This document shows positions 1 to 8,841 of a DNA stretch of 64,000 nucleotides, piece after piece (within the stretch, counting starts at the first letter, position 1; the number at the start of each line of letters is the position of its first letter). Position numbers and translations under genes: made by a program. Source of the DNA: Acidobacteriota bacterium (GTDB taxonomy: Bacteria; Acidobacteriota; Terriglobia; Terriglobales; Acidobacteriaceae). The notes under the pieces were generated by a model. It saw only the letters and a program-made list of their open reading frames with translations. It was not told the origin of the DNA and did no database searches. The stretch is from contig JAJYBU010000005.1 in the NCBI GenBank assembly GCA_021778845.1, forward strand, positions 1 to 64,000, in the 5' to 3' direction.

Positions 1-135
1 GAGGAACGAGAACAGCAGCTCGCCCCATGGATCCACCAGTACAACTTCCACCGCCCCCATAGTAGTCTTGCCAGGTCGCCACCCATCAGCCGCTCAGCAC
101 TCGATGTCAACAACCTGTTGAGACTCCGCCTCTAG
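1..135 (+). pseudogene. IS481-family transposase, C-terminal end only (runs in from left edge)
   Basis: Frame 1 is open from the first base to a TAG at 133-135 and encodes 44 residues. They contain NFHRPHSSL, followed by SPPISR and the ending NNLLRLRL. This order (Y/F-N-x-H-R-P-H-x-S-L, then TPxSR, then NNLLRLxS) is the typical tail of the DDE integrase domain of IS481 transposases. The rest of the gene lies outside the window, so whether the element is intact cannot be judged. In this family the stop codon lies in or next to the terminal inverted repeat, so the right end of the element is probably close to base 135. Confidence 0.8.
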
Positions 136-618
136 CCGGCCTTTGAATTCGAGGGAATTCCGCAGATCGGCGCTAGCACAGTTGCTCGCGTCCCACCGGG
201 TCCACTCGAGTGCCTTCTGAGCGACTTCGAGCAGTTCAGGCTCAGTAATCGAGTACTTATTCTTGTGTGAAATCAGCACGCCCAACATCATCCGGACAGC
301 TTCAACTCGCTCGAATTCCGAGAGATTGGCCTTCTTCACCATCGTGGCCCACTGGGACCAGGCTTTCTCGGCAGCCTTCAGCTCGCAGTAGGACAAGCAG
401 TCGCACAAGTGGTGTTCAGATTCCACGCCACGGCGGTTTGAACCGGGAGTATATGGATCCATGCTTCCGTTGCCGTACGCGGAGAGAGCAAGAGACTGCT
501 CGACAAAAGCTTTGCTGTCCTCCGATAGGGAAACGCAAGCCGCGATGAAACTCTCGGCCACCTGAAGCCGACGCAGGTGCTTCGGCCACTTCTTCTTGCT
601 TGTTACAAGCATACTCAT
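94..618 (-). CDS. Hypothetical protein, 3' end probably altered by the IS481 insertion
   Basis: I do not recognise this 174-residue soluble protein. It has a Lys/Arg-rich start (KKKWPKHLRR), two HLC/CDC cysteine clusters near the middle and long helical stretches; no signal peptide or membrane segment is visible. The ATG at 618 has a good ribosome binding site (AAAGGAA) 8 bases upstream. Its last 14 codons overlap the end of the IS481 transposase on the other strand, so the C-terminal residues are probably read from IS DNA and the original gene was probably longer or ended differently. Its neighbours are all mobile-element debris, which gives no functional clue. Confidence 0.5.
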   Translation of the reverse strand: MSMLVTSKKKWPKHLRRLQVAESFIAACVSLSEDSKAFVEQSLALSAYGNGSMDPYTPGSNRRGVESEHHLCDCLSYCELKAAEKAWSQWATMVKKANLSEFERVEAVRMMLGVLISHKNKYSITEPELLEVAQKALEWTRWDASNCASADLRNSLEFKGRLEAESQQVVDIEC

Positions 619-757
619 AAGCGATTTCCTTTCTACTGCTCAAATGGTTACGTTTGCCGCAATCGTAGCTTTCGAGGCGAAATTCCCGTTGATCCGGGGC
701 GATGCCGCTGAGCCGTGCGGTGATTTCTGCTTCCGCGAGGGGTTCCCTATCCCGACA

Positions 758-967
758 TTACGGAGCCCGGGGGCGAATCGGGTAAATTACCCAGCGTGTA
801 AGGGAACTACAGGCCCTTCGCGTCGCCATTGAATTCACCAGTATGTGCTCCGAAATGCCGGTAACGCACCTCGGGGCATGGTTCAGGCGGATGCGATGGG
901 TCATGGCCCTGCAAGCCGCAATTTGCTCCGGCGTGTAGGCCGCCGGGTCGGGGATATTTATTTGCAT
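758..967 (-). CDS. Small hypothetical protein (69 aa), uncertain
   Basis: An ATG at 967 is preceded at 7 bases by a strong GGAGGT site (bases 975-980), and the frame stays open for 69 codons, starting MQINIPDPAAYTPEQI. The same frame is open further upstream to a GTG at 1228, giving a possible 156-residue protein, but that start has no ribosome binding site. I know no family for it. It lies between an IS481 end and an ISL3 fragment and may itself be part of a broken gene. Confidence 0.3.
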   Translation of the reverse strand: MQINIPDPAAYTPEQIAACRAMTHRIRLNHAPRCVTGISEHILVNSMATRRACSSLTRWVIYPIRPRAP

Positions 968-1293
968 CTCATTCACCTCCAACTCTCGTGAGAACAGGAA
1001 TCGTTCCCTGCAAGAGATACCGAGTCGGCCGAATATTTTGTGAACTTCGAATTCTTTCCTCCCAACGCGATTTGCGGGATCAGTTGGAAGGGCAGGCGAT
1101 GGGGAGGGCTTGAAAGTCGCGGCAGCCGAAAGTTCTCGCAGAGAAGCCGTAAGGTTGAGCCACGCGCCCGCCAACTCGGAGGGCTCCTGCTCGACCCTAC
1201 GAGCCGAACGTTCCATATCCGATGGCACAGACGACGTTGGTACCCGATGCCGGAGAAGTAGTTATGGAAAGCGTTGAAGCCTAGAGATGCGAT

Positions 1294-1706
1294 ATGCTTC
1301 GATTGGTGCTGCGGGCGGGGCGCGAACAGGGTTCCTGTCCGCAATGCGGCAGGCCATCCCGTCGCGTGCATAATCACTATCAACGGCGGCTGAGCGATCT
1401 TCCCTGGGAAGGGCTACTGGTCCGGATTCAGTTGCATGCGCGGCGCTTTTGTGTGACGCCACCGGTTGTGGGCAGCGCATCTTTACGGAGCAATTGCCGA
1501 ACACGGTGGAGCGCTACGCCCGGCGCTCCTGCCGACTGAATGCGGCGCTGAACGAGATCGGTCTTGCGCTGGGTGGGGCTGCGGCATCGCGCCTAGCGCA
1601 ACGACTCGGCATTCTGGCCAGCGATTCCACGTTTTTGCGGCAGTTGCGCCGCAATGCGATAGCGATCTCCGTGCGGACGCAGCGGGTACCCGACTCGCGT
1701 GGGTGA
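1294..1706 (+). pseudogene. ISL3-family transposase fragment, frameshifted
   Basis: Two overlapping frames together read like the N-terminal third of an ISL3 transposase. The first has a CPQCGRPSRRVHNHY zinc-ribbon segment followed by RRLSDLPWEG. Near base 1448 the match moves to another frame with CDATGCGQRIFTEQLP, then RYARR and GLALGGAAASRLAQRLGI. Intact members have about 400-550 residues; here only about 135 remain and the stop at 1706 ends the match. The start is also truncated. The element cannot encode a working transposase. Confidence 0.8.
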
Positions 1707-1936
1707 CGTCTCTTCTTGGGAAAAGAAATCTGCAGATTGGCTTCTGCTCCGCCGGCATTGAAGGCGCGCATAAGTCGAACGGGCTACGCCTTCGACTTGG
1801 ACGGCTGCAGTGCAGCAGTCACCTGACATAGGAACTGTGTGATGGATTCCGGCGTCGGCAAGGGGCGAACAAGTCGAGGCGTGAGCTTCCACACCATTTT
1901 CTTGATCTCCGCCTCGGTGGGCACACCTCCATTCCC
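1707..1936. other. Gene-poor stretch, junction of remnants
   Basis: No convincing gene. On the minus strand about 45 codons (bases 1784-1920) read without a stop and end in a run like the C-terminal tail of a longer protein (ESITQFLCQVTAAL then a Lys/Ser tail), but upstream the same frame enters sequence that is antisense to the deacetylase remnant. It is best read as a scar where pieces of different origin meet. Confidence 0.35.
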
Positions 1937-2140
1937 CACGCTCAGCCAGCCATTCCGGCCGTCCTCATCGGCTGCGTCAAACTCCGCACCAAGACCACCG
2001 TCGAAGCCCTCACCCAACTCTCGACACCAACAGCGGAGCGCTCGCCCGTATCGAGCGCCAGGGCAAGTGGAAGTCCGCCCTCAAGAGGATCCTCGTTGAC
2101 CGCCTCTATGCCAGACTTTGGGGCGCGACGAACTCCCCAG
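1937..2140 (+). pseudogene. Decayed C-terminal copy of a polysaccharide deacetylase
   Basis: Read in two frames joined by a single missing base near 2021, this stretch aligns without gaps to the last 65 or so residues of the intact deacetylase at 3009-3779. Paired segments include IPAVLIG with LPFLVGR, DTNSGALARIERQGKWK with DAHSGALASLERKERWK, and DRLYARLWGA with DRLYGILWAA. The N-terminal catalytic part is absent. The similarity is clear but not close, so this is an old duplicate or the remains of a related gene from an earlier arrangement of the EPS locus. Confidence 0.75.
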
Positions 2141-2203
2141 AACGGGCAGGGAGAGATGACGGATCAGGACACAGAACCCAAGGGGTACACTCACGGAGGA
2201 TGA

Positions 2204-2794
2204 TCAGACCTTCGAACTATCCGAAGCCTCGAACACGTTGTTCACATACCCCGCGGACCCTGACGTGGAGACAATCTTCCCGGGATTGCCGAGGACAATT
2301 GATTTCTCCGGAACATCGAAGTTCACATACGCACCCGGACCGATGAGCGCCTCGTCTCCAATGGTCACCTTGCCGACGATGATTGCGTGGGCCCCCACCC
2401 ACACTCGGTTACCAAGCACCGGAGCCCCGCGTCGGGCACCGCGGCTGGCCGCCCCAATCGTGACTCCTTGCGCAATATTGACATTCGAACCAAGCGTCGC
2501 AAATGGGCTAATGACCACACCCCCAAAGTGACCGATGTACAGACCAGGGCCAATCGCCGTTGTGGGGGAGATCTCAAATCCATACCGAAAGCGATAGTGG
2601 TTCAGCCAAAGGCGATTGTAGATGTAGGGCAATAGGCCGAACGACCTCTTGCGTGAGCTATAGAAAGCCACTTTTCGCATATAGAACGAAAAACGGAATC
2701 CCGGGAACTTCAGATAAGCGGCAAGAAAAGCGCGTCCGCTGGTCTGGCCGCAATATCGGTACAAGTCAGCTCGAATGATCTGCCAAAGCTTCAT
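2204..2794 (-). CDS. Hexapeptide-repeat O-acetyltransferase (serine acetyltransferase-like)
   Basis: The product (196 aa from the ATG at 2794) opens MKLWQIIRADLYRYCG, the usual start of the CysE/WcaB-like transferases found in EPS loci. The second half is a left-handed beta-helix of hexapeptide repeats (IGPGLYIGHFGGVVI, then NVNIAQGVTIG, then VGKVTIGDEALIGPGAYV) and ends with VLGNPGKIV. Such enzymes move acetyl from acetyl-CoA to a sugar hydroxyl or to serine; next to glycosyltransferases a sugar role is more likely. The frame is open upstream to ATG codons at 2812 and 2914 and a TTG at 2938, and no start has a strong ribosome binding site, so the N-terminus is uncertain. It diverges from the deacetylase gene. 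Confidence 0.8.
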   Translation of the reverse strand: MKLWQIIRADLYRYCGQTSGRAFLAAYLKFPGFRFSFYMRKVAFYSSRKRSFGLLPYIYNRLWLNHYRFRYGFEISPTTAIGPGLYIGHFGGVVISPFATLGSNVNIAQGVTIGAASRGARRGAPVLGNRVWVGAHAIIVGKVTIGDEALIGPGAYVNFDVPEKSIVLGNPGKIVSTSGSAGYVNNVFEASDSSKV

Positions 2795-3008
2795 CACGGT
2801 GTCCGCATTCATAAGATCAGGATCGGAATCCTGATGAAGTATAGAACCGCACGCGACGATCTTAGCCAACAAACTTCCGCGGGAAGCCACGGCGACATCT
2901 CTCGTTCGCCTCATGCTCTCGTACAATCCGCATAGCAACTAAAGTCGCTGGGAAATGGTCGCGTCCGCTGGACTCGACCTTCTTTAGCCGATCTATGGGA
3001 GTTCTTAC

Positions 3009-3779
3009 GTGTCTGCATCCTCCAACCGCCTCTATTTCCTCTACCACGAGCTCCGAGCGGTTTCCAGCAACTACTCCTACGTCATGGAGCGCGATGTGTT
3101 TGAGCGGCACGTCGATCTCTTCCTTCAGGCAAGAAGTCTTGGTGGCTCCACCTACTGGCCCGAGATCACGTTTGACGATGGTCACATTTCGAACTATGAC
3201 TTTGCCCTCCCTTGCCTCTCTTCTCGCGGAATGGCAGCGACATTCTTTATCACGGCAGGATGGACGGGGAAGCGCGCCGGCTATATGGGATGGGAGCAGG
3301 TGCGAGCTTTATCTGCGGCCGGCCAGCAGATTGGAGCCCATGGATGGACGCATACCCTGCTCACACATTGCGACGACAGCGCCCTGGAAACAGAGTTGCG
3401 AACCGCGCGTCTCACCCTCGAGGACAAGCTGGGTATCACGATAACGACCATGTCTCTACCCGGCGGGCGCTTCGACCAACGCGTCCTGAGCGCCTGTAGA
3501 GCCACCGGTTACACGCATGTCTACTCTTCGATCCCCAGAGCAGAGAAGCCAGCATTGCCCTTTCTGGTGGGCCGGCTGAATACTCTTAGCAGTGCGGGCG
3601 TCGACTCGATTGCGCGGCTGCTGGATGCACACAGCGGCGCGTTGGCGAGCCTGGAACGGAAAGAGAGATGGAAGATGGCGTTGAAGAAGACAATGGGCGA
3701 CCGACTGTACGGGATACTATGGGCCGCCGTGAACCGGCAGGAGAACAATGAAGACTCAGGCGAGACACTGCTCCCATGA
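3009..3779 (+). CDS. Polysaccharide deacetylase (carbohydrate esterase 4 type)
   Basis: The 256-residue protein carries the NodB-homology signature: TFDDGH at residues 54-59 (catalytic base and metal aspartates) and H111/H115 in AHGWTHT (metal ligands). The family removes N- or O-acetyl groups from polysaccharides or lipid-linked precursors. No clear signal peptide is seen, so it may act in the cytoplasm on an undecaprenyl-linked intermediate. The start is a GTG with a GGGAG site 9 bases upstream. It overlaps the next gene by four bases (ATGA), so the two are translationally coupled. A decayed relative of its 3' end lies at 1937-2140. Confidence 0.85.
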   Translation: MSASSNRLYFLYHELRAVSSNYSYVMERDVFERHVDLFLQARSLGGSTYWPEITFDDGHISNYDFALPCLSSRGMAATFFITAGWTGKRAGYMGWEQVRALSAAGQQIGAHGWTHTLLTHCDDSALETELRTARLTLEDKLGITITTMSLPGGRFDQRVLSACRATGYTHVYSSIPRAEKPALPFLVGRLNTLSSAGVDSIARLLDAHSGALASLERKERWKMALKKTMGDRLYGILWAAVNRQENNEDSGETLLP

Positions 3780-4888
3780 AGATCCTCCAGGTCATCTCCA
3801 GTGGTGGAATGTACGGTGCCGAAGCCGTGATTCTAAACCTGTCTCGTACGCTGAATCGGCAAGGACACTCAAGCGTTCTAGGCATTTTTTCTAACTCCAC
3901 CAATCCAAATCTCCAGTTACACGAGCGCGCCCAGCAGGAAGGCATCGAATCACACCTCATCTCTTGTCATGGCCAGATCGATAGGTCGGTTCCGGCGGCC
4001 ATCCGCTCAATGGCCGCAAGCACAGGTGCCGACCTGATCCATGCGCATGGCTACAAAGCAGACGTGTACGTCTATTTGGCGATGCGCGGATCAACCATCC
4101 CGCTGGTCTCAACCTGTCACAACTGGCTTGACGATAGTCGGCTTGTCTGGATCTATGGCATTGTGGACCGGTTGGTGTTGCGGCGCTATAAAGCAGTTGT
4201 CGCCGTCTCCGAAGAGGTGAAGCACAGGTTGATCGATTCGGGAGTCTCTCCGGTCAAGGTCCACATCGTTCGTAACGGCATCGATCTGCGACCATTCAAA
4301 GCGGCTGCTCCGTCGCTCCGCAAACTTGGAGTCACACAAGAAAGGCTCTTGGTTGGCTGGGTCGGACGCCTCTCTCGGGAGAAGGGTCCCGATATATTGC
4401 TTAGTGCCGTGGCTGAGATGCGATCAGAATTTCCCAATGCTCGGTTTATCCTCGTGGGAGAAGGGCCAGATCGATTAGAGCTCGAGCGTTCGATTGGCCT
4501 CTTAGGACTTGGTGGCATGGTTGAATTGCAGGGCCAACGGACGGACATGCCCTCAGTCTATGCATCGTGCGATCTGATGGTGTCCTCTTCACGACGCGAA
4601 GGCCTCCCCATGGCGATCCTCGAGGGAATGGCCAGCGGACTCCCGTGGGTTGCTACTTCGGTCGGCGATGTGCCCACATTAGTCCGGGATGGCCAAACCG
4701 GTGGTCTTGTGCCTCCAGAGAATGTCGAGATGCTGGCGAAATGCTTGGCGAGCATGATGAGGAATCCTGAAGAACGCGATCGCATGGGATTAGCTGCGCG
4801 ACACCTGATTGAAGCGGAGTTCTCCGCTGAACGAATGACAGAGGATTACCTGTTGGTATATAAGGGCGCCATCGAGTCCATGGACTGA
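3776..4888 (+). CDS. Glycosyltransferase family 4
   Basis: This 370-residue protein has the GT-B fold signs of GT4 retaining transferases: an N-terminal GGMYGAE loop after the first strand, a VGRLSREKG acceptor/donor linker near residue 195, and the donor-binding EGLPMAILEGMASGLP run (the E-x7-E motif) near residue 280. It would add one sugar from a nucleotide donor on the cytoplasmic face of the membrane. It is coupled to the deacetylase by a four-base overlap, which suggests that both act on the same repeat unit. The sugar cannot be told from sequence. Confidence 0.9.
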   Translation: MKILQVISSGGMYGAEAVILNLSRTLNRQGHSSVLGIFSNSTNPNLQLHERAQQEGIESHLISCHGQIDRSVPAAIRSMAASTGADLIHAHGYKADVYVYLAMRGSTIPLVSTCHNWLDDSRLVWIYGIVDRLVLRRYKAVVAVSEEVKHRLIDSGVSPVKVHIVRNGIDLRPFKAAAPSLRKLGVTQERLLVGWVGRLSREKGPDILLSAVAEMRSEFPNARFILVGEGPDRLELERSIGLLGLGGMVELQGQRTDMPSVYASCDLMVSSSRREGLPMAILEGMASGLPWVATSVGDVPTLVRDGQTGGLVPPENVEMLAKCLASMMRNPEERDRMGLAARHLIEAEFSAERMTEDYLLVYKGAIESMD

Positions 4889-5054
4889 TCTTCGCGCCTT
4901 CGATCTTGTTGGCGATCTCAATCCAGGTGAAGGCTCAAGTGGCTGTCATCAGCAACCAACATTCTTCCAATTCATCTCTTCAGTGCGAGTTCCATGAATA
5001 ATAGGGAATCAACCAGCGGCATCCTGAAACCGCGAGACTGAACACGGAGGCCTG

Positions 5055-6029
5055 TCACTGAACACGAGACGGACCTGCTCCTGGAAATAAATAGGACACG
5101 TGAGTAAGGGCTGCAGCCCTTGCAAGTAAGTAGGTCGTGTAGAGAATCCAAAGCTGAATGAGGCTACCCAACTGGCGCGATTTTGCGGTTCGGTACAGCG
5201 AAAGAGCGAGCCCTGGAAACAAGAGTAAACAAATCAGCGTGAGCGGTAGAAGCCATAAGTGCCAGATCCCTGCGACGATCACGGCCGCGATCGTCATCCA
5301 GAAAACCACAAGCGTGTAGAGGCTCATCGTAACGATATGAGCATTTCGAAGCGATGGTAAATTTCGAAGAAATACAACAAGAACATGATTACCGTGCCAT
5401 CGATTCTGCCGATAGAAGCCCATTAGCGTCTTGGGGCTTCCTTCGTGAATAACGCCCAATGTCGGCATCGCGATGATGCTCATGCCCATATTAGATGCCC
5501 GGGCGCAAAGATCGACGTCCTCACTTGTAACGATGGACTCATCAAAACCCCCGAGCTGTTCGAAATTCACCTTATGGATGAAGAGATCCCCCGCGGGCAA
5601 AAAGGAAACAGCACCGTCCATCGATTTTGCCTGAAATAGGAACCAGACGCGGCTCACCCATGTTGCATCCTCGGGAATCAAGTAATGAGCGCCCCAGATA
5701 CTCGCATCAGAAGCGCGATTCAGTGCTTCTGACAACCAATTCTCCGGCGCAAGACAATCGGCATCCAGGAATGCAAGTATCTCGCCATTGCCCAAAGAAG
5801 CTCCATGATTACGAACTGCGGAAATGCTCCCCTTCGGCGCAGAGGCTATCTGGAGGTTGAGTCTGTCGGCAAAGCTTTGAGCGATTGCCACAGTGGAATC
5901 CGTTGATAGGTTATCGACAACGATCACTTCAAATTCAGCTTTAGATAGCGTCTGCTCCACCAAGTAACGGAGACAATCTCCCAGGTTAGATTCCTCGTTG
6001 TAGGCGGGGATGACAACCGATACCTTCAT
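5055..6029 (-). CDS. Glycosyltransferase family 2, membrane-attached
   Basis: The N-terminal GT-A domain shows VSVVIPAYNEE, then VVDNLSTDST and FLDADCLAPENW, which carries the D-x-D metal site. About 100 C-terminal residues form two or three hydrophobic segments, as in membrane-bound EPS transferases. I chose the ATG at 6029 because it starts directly at the conserved MKVSVVIP and has a G-rich site (GGGGGG) upstream; the frame is open to 6068 without support. The expected product is a transferase adding a sugar to a lipid-linked repeat unit. It starts its own leftward unit, separated by 116 bases from the MBOAT gene upstream. Confidence 0.88.
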   Translation of the reverse strand: MKVSVVIPAYNEESNLGDCLRYLVEQTLSKAEFEVIVVDNLSTDSTVAIAQSFADRLNLQIASAPKGSISAVRNHGASLGNGEILAFLDADCLAPENWLSEALNRASDASIWGAHYLIPEDATWVSRVWFLFQAKSMDGAVSFLPAGDLFIHKVNFEQLGGFDESIVTSEDVDLCARASNMGMSIIAMPTLGVIHEGSPKTLMGFYRQNRWHGNHVLVVFLRNLPSLRNAHIVTMSLYTLVVFWMTIAAVIVAGIWHLWLLPLTLICLLLFPGLALSLYRTAKSRQLGSLIQLWILYTTYLLARAAALTHVSYLFPGAGPSRVQ

Positions 6030-6145
6030 AAGCCCCCCGGGAGTAATACATGATCCTGCAAAATCCAATGGTGATCTATTTTCCAGATCCGCTTCCGAAC
6101 TATAACCATGGTCCTCAATGGCTCCATATGAATTGGAGCAATAAA

Positions 6146-7582
6146 CTAAAACGCCTTGTAGACGATATCTGGGGCGGGCTGGTTTAGCAATACGGTCATG
6201 ACAAGAGCAGCCAATCCAAGCGCAGAAGCATAAATAACAAGAGCGTAGCGGCTAGTAAGCACGGGCGTCCCCGCTATCGTGATCGACAAAAGTGCGGCGC
6301 GCAACCATTCCCATGCCGCAAATACGAACGTCGCGCACAGCCAGATCGCCAGCCAGACGCCACACCATTGGAGCACACTTATCGCAGTGAAAACGGTGTG
6401 GATCTGTTTCCAGTCGGCCCAGAACCAGAAGAGAGTGAACGCAAACCAACTGAAGGTCAGGCCTCGGCCAAAATCGATATAGAGAGGATTCTTCGCCAGA
6501 TCTTTGTATCCTTTACGGCCCAGAGCGCGGGCCAACCCTAATTGCCAGATCTTGTTAATTGAAATGCCGCCGCCCTGAAGCACGCCAAAGACGACGAACT
6601 CCGAGGTGCGGCCGTGCCAGATGCCAACCAGAAAAAATGTCACAAAGAAGCAGAGGACTCCCAGCGACGGCTGTAGCGCAACTGACGAGACACGGCGCAT
6701 CAGCGCCAGCAATAGCGGGTTGTATACATAGGTCTTGAGCCAGGTGGACAGCGTAATATGCCAGCGGTTCCAGAAGTACAGAAAAGATGATGCTGAGAAC
6801 GGCCGGTCGAAGTTCTCCGGAAGACGCAGGCGCATCAACCGCGCCAGTGCAATCACGATGTCTATGTAGCCCGAGAAGTTTGCATAAAGAAAGAATGGGT
6901 ACACAACGGCCAGGCGGAAGGCCGAGAAGAGTTTGAGCGTCAAAGGCAGCGGCTGAGCCATCTGCGCGAGGGCATCTTCCTGCACAGCGTGGAGCAGCAT
7001 CGCCAAAACGTTGATCTTGAAGAAGCCGCGAACGATGCGCTCCAATTGCAGACCGATCGTGCGCGGCCCCAACGCAATCGGTTCGCGTGCAAACTGGTCG
7101 CGCGCAAACTCTTCATAGCGCTGTATGGGCCCGGATACGAGAGTCGTAAAGTTCAGCGTGTAGAGCAGGTACGCACCGAGTCCTATGTGTCTCTTATCGT
7201 TGCCGTCGCCTGTCTCGATCAACAGGTGCAGTACGCGAAACACAATATAAGAGAGGCCGAGCGTGAAGTAACGATGTTGAAGAAAGGTAGCTGCTGGAAG
7301 AAAGGTGTACTTCTTCAACCAAATGTAGACGAGGACGACCGCCACGATGCTCCATGGCACGGACCTGGACCAGCCACGCTCAATCAGGAGAAGACCAGCG
7401 TAGCCCAACAGCAGAAACCCGGCTAGCGGCAGAAAGACGATGGGATTATGCGCCAGCAGCGCGAGGAGAAGAAAGCTGGCTGCCAGCAGAACAAACGATC
7501 GCCAGACGCGAGAACGACTGAGGTTCGAGAGCAGCGCTGCTGCCAGGCCAAAAAATACAAACTGGAAAGAAGCCGTATCCAT
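6146..7582 (-). CDS. MBOAT-family membrane O-acyltransferase
   Basis: The 478-residue protein has about ten to twelve hydrophobic segments and the two MBOAT marks: FWNRWHITLSTWLKTYVY near residue 265 and the catalytic-histidine region FLVGIWHG near residue 325. The family includes AlgI and DltB, which pass acyl groups across the membrane to extracytoplasmic polymers. It is last of a four-gene run (ACP, FkbH-like enzyme, SGNH hydrolase, MBOAT) and lies two bases after the SGNH gene, so the two are probably co-translated. Together with the SGNH protein it resembles AlgI plus AlgJ/AlgX, except that the acyl group may come from the dedicated ACP rather than from acetyl-CoA. Confidence 0.9.
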   Translation of the reverse strand: MDTASFQFVFFGLAAALLSNLSRSRVWRSFVLLAASFLLLALLAHNPIVFLPLAGFLLLGYAGLLLIERGWSRSVPWSIVAVVLVYIWLKKYTFLPAATFLQHRYFTLGLSYIVFRVLHLLIETGDGNDKRHIGLGAYLLYTLNFTTLVSGPIQRYEEFARDQFAREPIALGPRTIGLQLERIVRGFFKINVLAMLLHAVQEDALAQMAQPLPLTLKLFSAFRLAVVYPFFLYANFSGYIDIVIALARLMRLRLPENFDRPFSASSFLYFWNRWHITLSTWLKTYVYNPLLLALMRRVSSVALQPSLGVLCFFVTFFLVGIWHGRTSEFVVFGVLQGGGISINKIWQLGLARALGRKGYKDLAKNPLYIDFGRGLTFSWFAFTLFWFWADWKQIHTVFTAISVLQWCGVWLAIWLCATFVFAAWEWLRAALLSITIAGTPVLTSRYALVIYASALGLAALVMTVLLNQPAPDIVYKAF

Positions 7583-7584
7583 GG

Positions 7585-8841
7585 TCAGTTAACTTTCGCG
7601 GGTGTGGGCTGTGTCGGGCTGGTTGCGCTGAGTGCGGGCACACTGGCGTTGGTGAGCGCCTTAGCTAATAGGTTGGCGATGATTTCGTGCCCCTCGGTGT
7701 TGGGATGGCCGTCTACCGGGAAGTAATACTGCTCAGGGTTGGGTATGGTGCGGAAACCTGGAAGAATGTCGGCATAGATTCCGCCGTGGCTTACGATGAT
7801 GGAGCGCAGCTCGTCGCCCAACTTATAGGGGTCGTAGCCCGCTGGCCACTCACCCATGGAGATCATCGCAGCTTGCGCACGGCTCGGCACGAGCACTACA
7901 ACCAAGGGCACACCCGCAGCCTTGGCCTGGGCCTCGACACGTGCCGCGTCGGTATTGAAGGCCTGGAGGAAACTCTGCCATTGCGGGCTCAGGTGGGCCT
8001 GGAGAAAGCCGGCGTCGTCGTCTCCGCGTCTCAGGTAGGACTTCACATACTGGCTCTGGCTCTCATACAAAACATGCTGGAGCAGAATCACGGATGGAGG
8101 CGTTCCGTAGTCGTCCAAGGCATGCTGCCAGAGCTCACCAATGGTGTCGGGCACCGACTTCGTGGATAGTGATTCCTTTACGCGACGCCACAGTCTGAGG
8201 AGAAATCCCGCCTGCTGGCCAGGTGCTGTGCCGCCCTTTCCAGCAGCTTGCGGAGAGTTCTCGGCGTCCAGTGTGAGCGGCGTGACGGTGATGTCGTGGG
8301 GCGTCAATACCCAGAGGATCATGTCCGGGTTGGCCGCCTGAACGACGTTGAAGTTCTGCGCGATCACATGCGGGACCTCCGACCACATCCCCTCGTTGTA
8401 AAGTTCCACCTTTCGCCCGGTCTGTTGCGAGATTTCCTTTGGCAGTAAGGCTGCGATGGTCTTTTCCATTGGAACGCCTTCGCCAAGCGCAACCGAAGAG
8501 CCCACCAGCACCATTCTGTAGACTCCCGTGGACCTGGGCCCGCACCCCAGAGAGGTGCGATGACCACAGCTATTCAGGCGATACTCTGTCGCTGGTATGT
8601 CGTGGTTGTTGCTACCCCGGCAGACTACGTTCGGATAGCCCCGCATGGCGACGGAGCTGTCATGCACCATGGCGTAGATGGTCTTTTTCGTCTGAGGGAA
8701 TAGATGCCGTGCAATCAACTCCGTCGATCCCACAACAACAGCGATGGTGAACAGGCTGATCAGAGGCAGCAGAATCCAGTCACGCCGCGGCAGCTCCACT
8801 TCCTTGATCTCATCATGTCCGGTGGCGTTCGACGGAGTCAT
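7585..8841 (-). CDS. Membrane-anchored SGNH/GDSL hydrolase-like protein (AlgJ/AlgX/DltD-like role)
   Basis: The 418-residue protein has one N-terminal membrane segment (about residues 21-45), so the rest should lie in the periplasm. The SGNH features are VGSSVALG with the presumed nucleophile S116, a conserved-looking YNEGMWS near residue 148 and a C-terminal VDGHPNTEGH block with D377 and H379. In alginate, cellulose and teichoic acid modification such a partner takes the acyl group delivered by the MBOAT and passes it to the sugar. Its start overlaps the FkbH-like stop by four bases and its stop is two bases from the MBOAT start. A proline-rich tail ends the protein. Confidence 0.8.
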   Translation of the reverse strand: MTPSNATGHDEIKEVELPRRDWILLPLISLFTIAVVVGSTELIARHLFPQTKKTIYAMVHDSSVAMRGYPNVVCRGSNNHDIPATEYRLNSCGHRTSLGCGPRSTGVYRMVLVGSSVALGEGVPMEKTIAALLPKEISQQTGRKVELYNEGMWSEVPHVIAQNFNVVQAANPDMILWVLTPHDITVTPLTLDAENSPQAAGKGGTAPGQQAGFLLRLWRRVKESLSTKSVPDTIGELWQHALDDYGTPPSVILLQHVLYESQSQYVKSYLRRGDDDAGFLQAHLSPQWQSFLQAFNTDAARVEAQAKAAGVPLVVVLVPSRAQAAMISMGEWPAGYDPYKLGDELRSIIVSHGGIYADILPGFRTIPNPEQYYFPVDGHPNTEGHEIIANLLAKALTNASVPALSATSPTQPTPAKVN

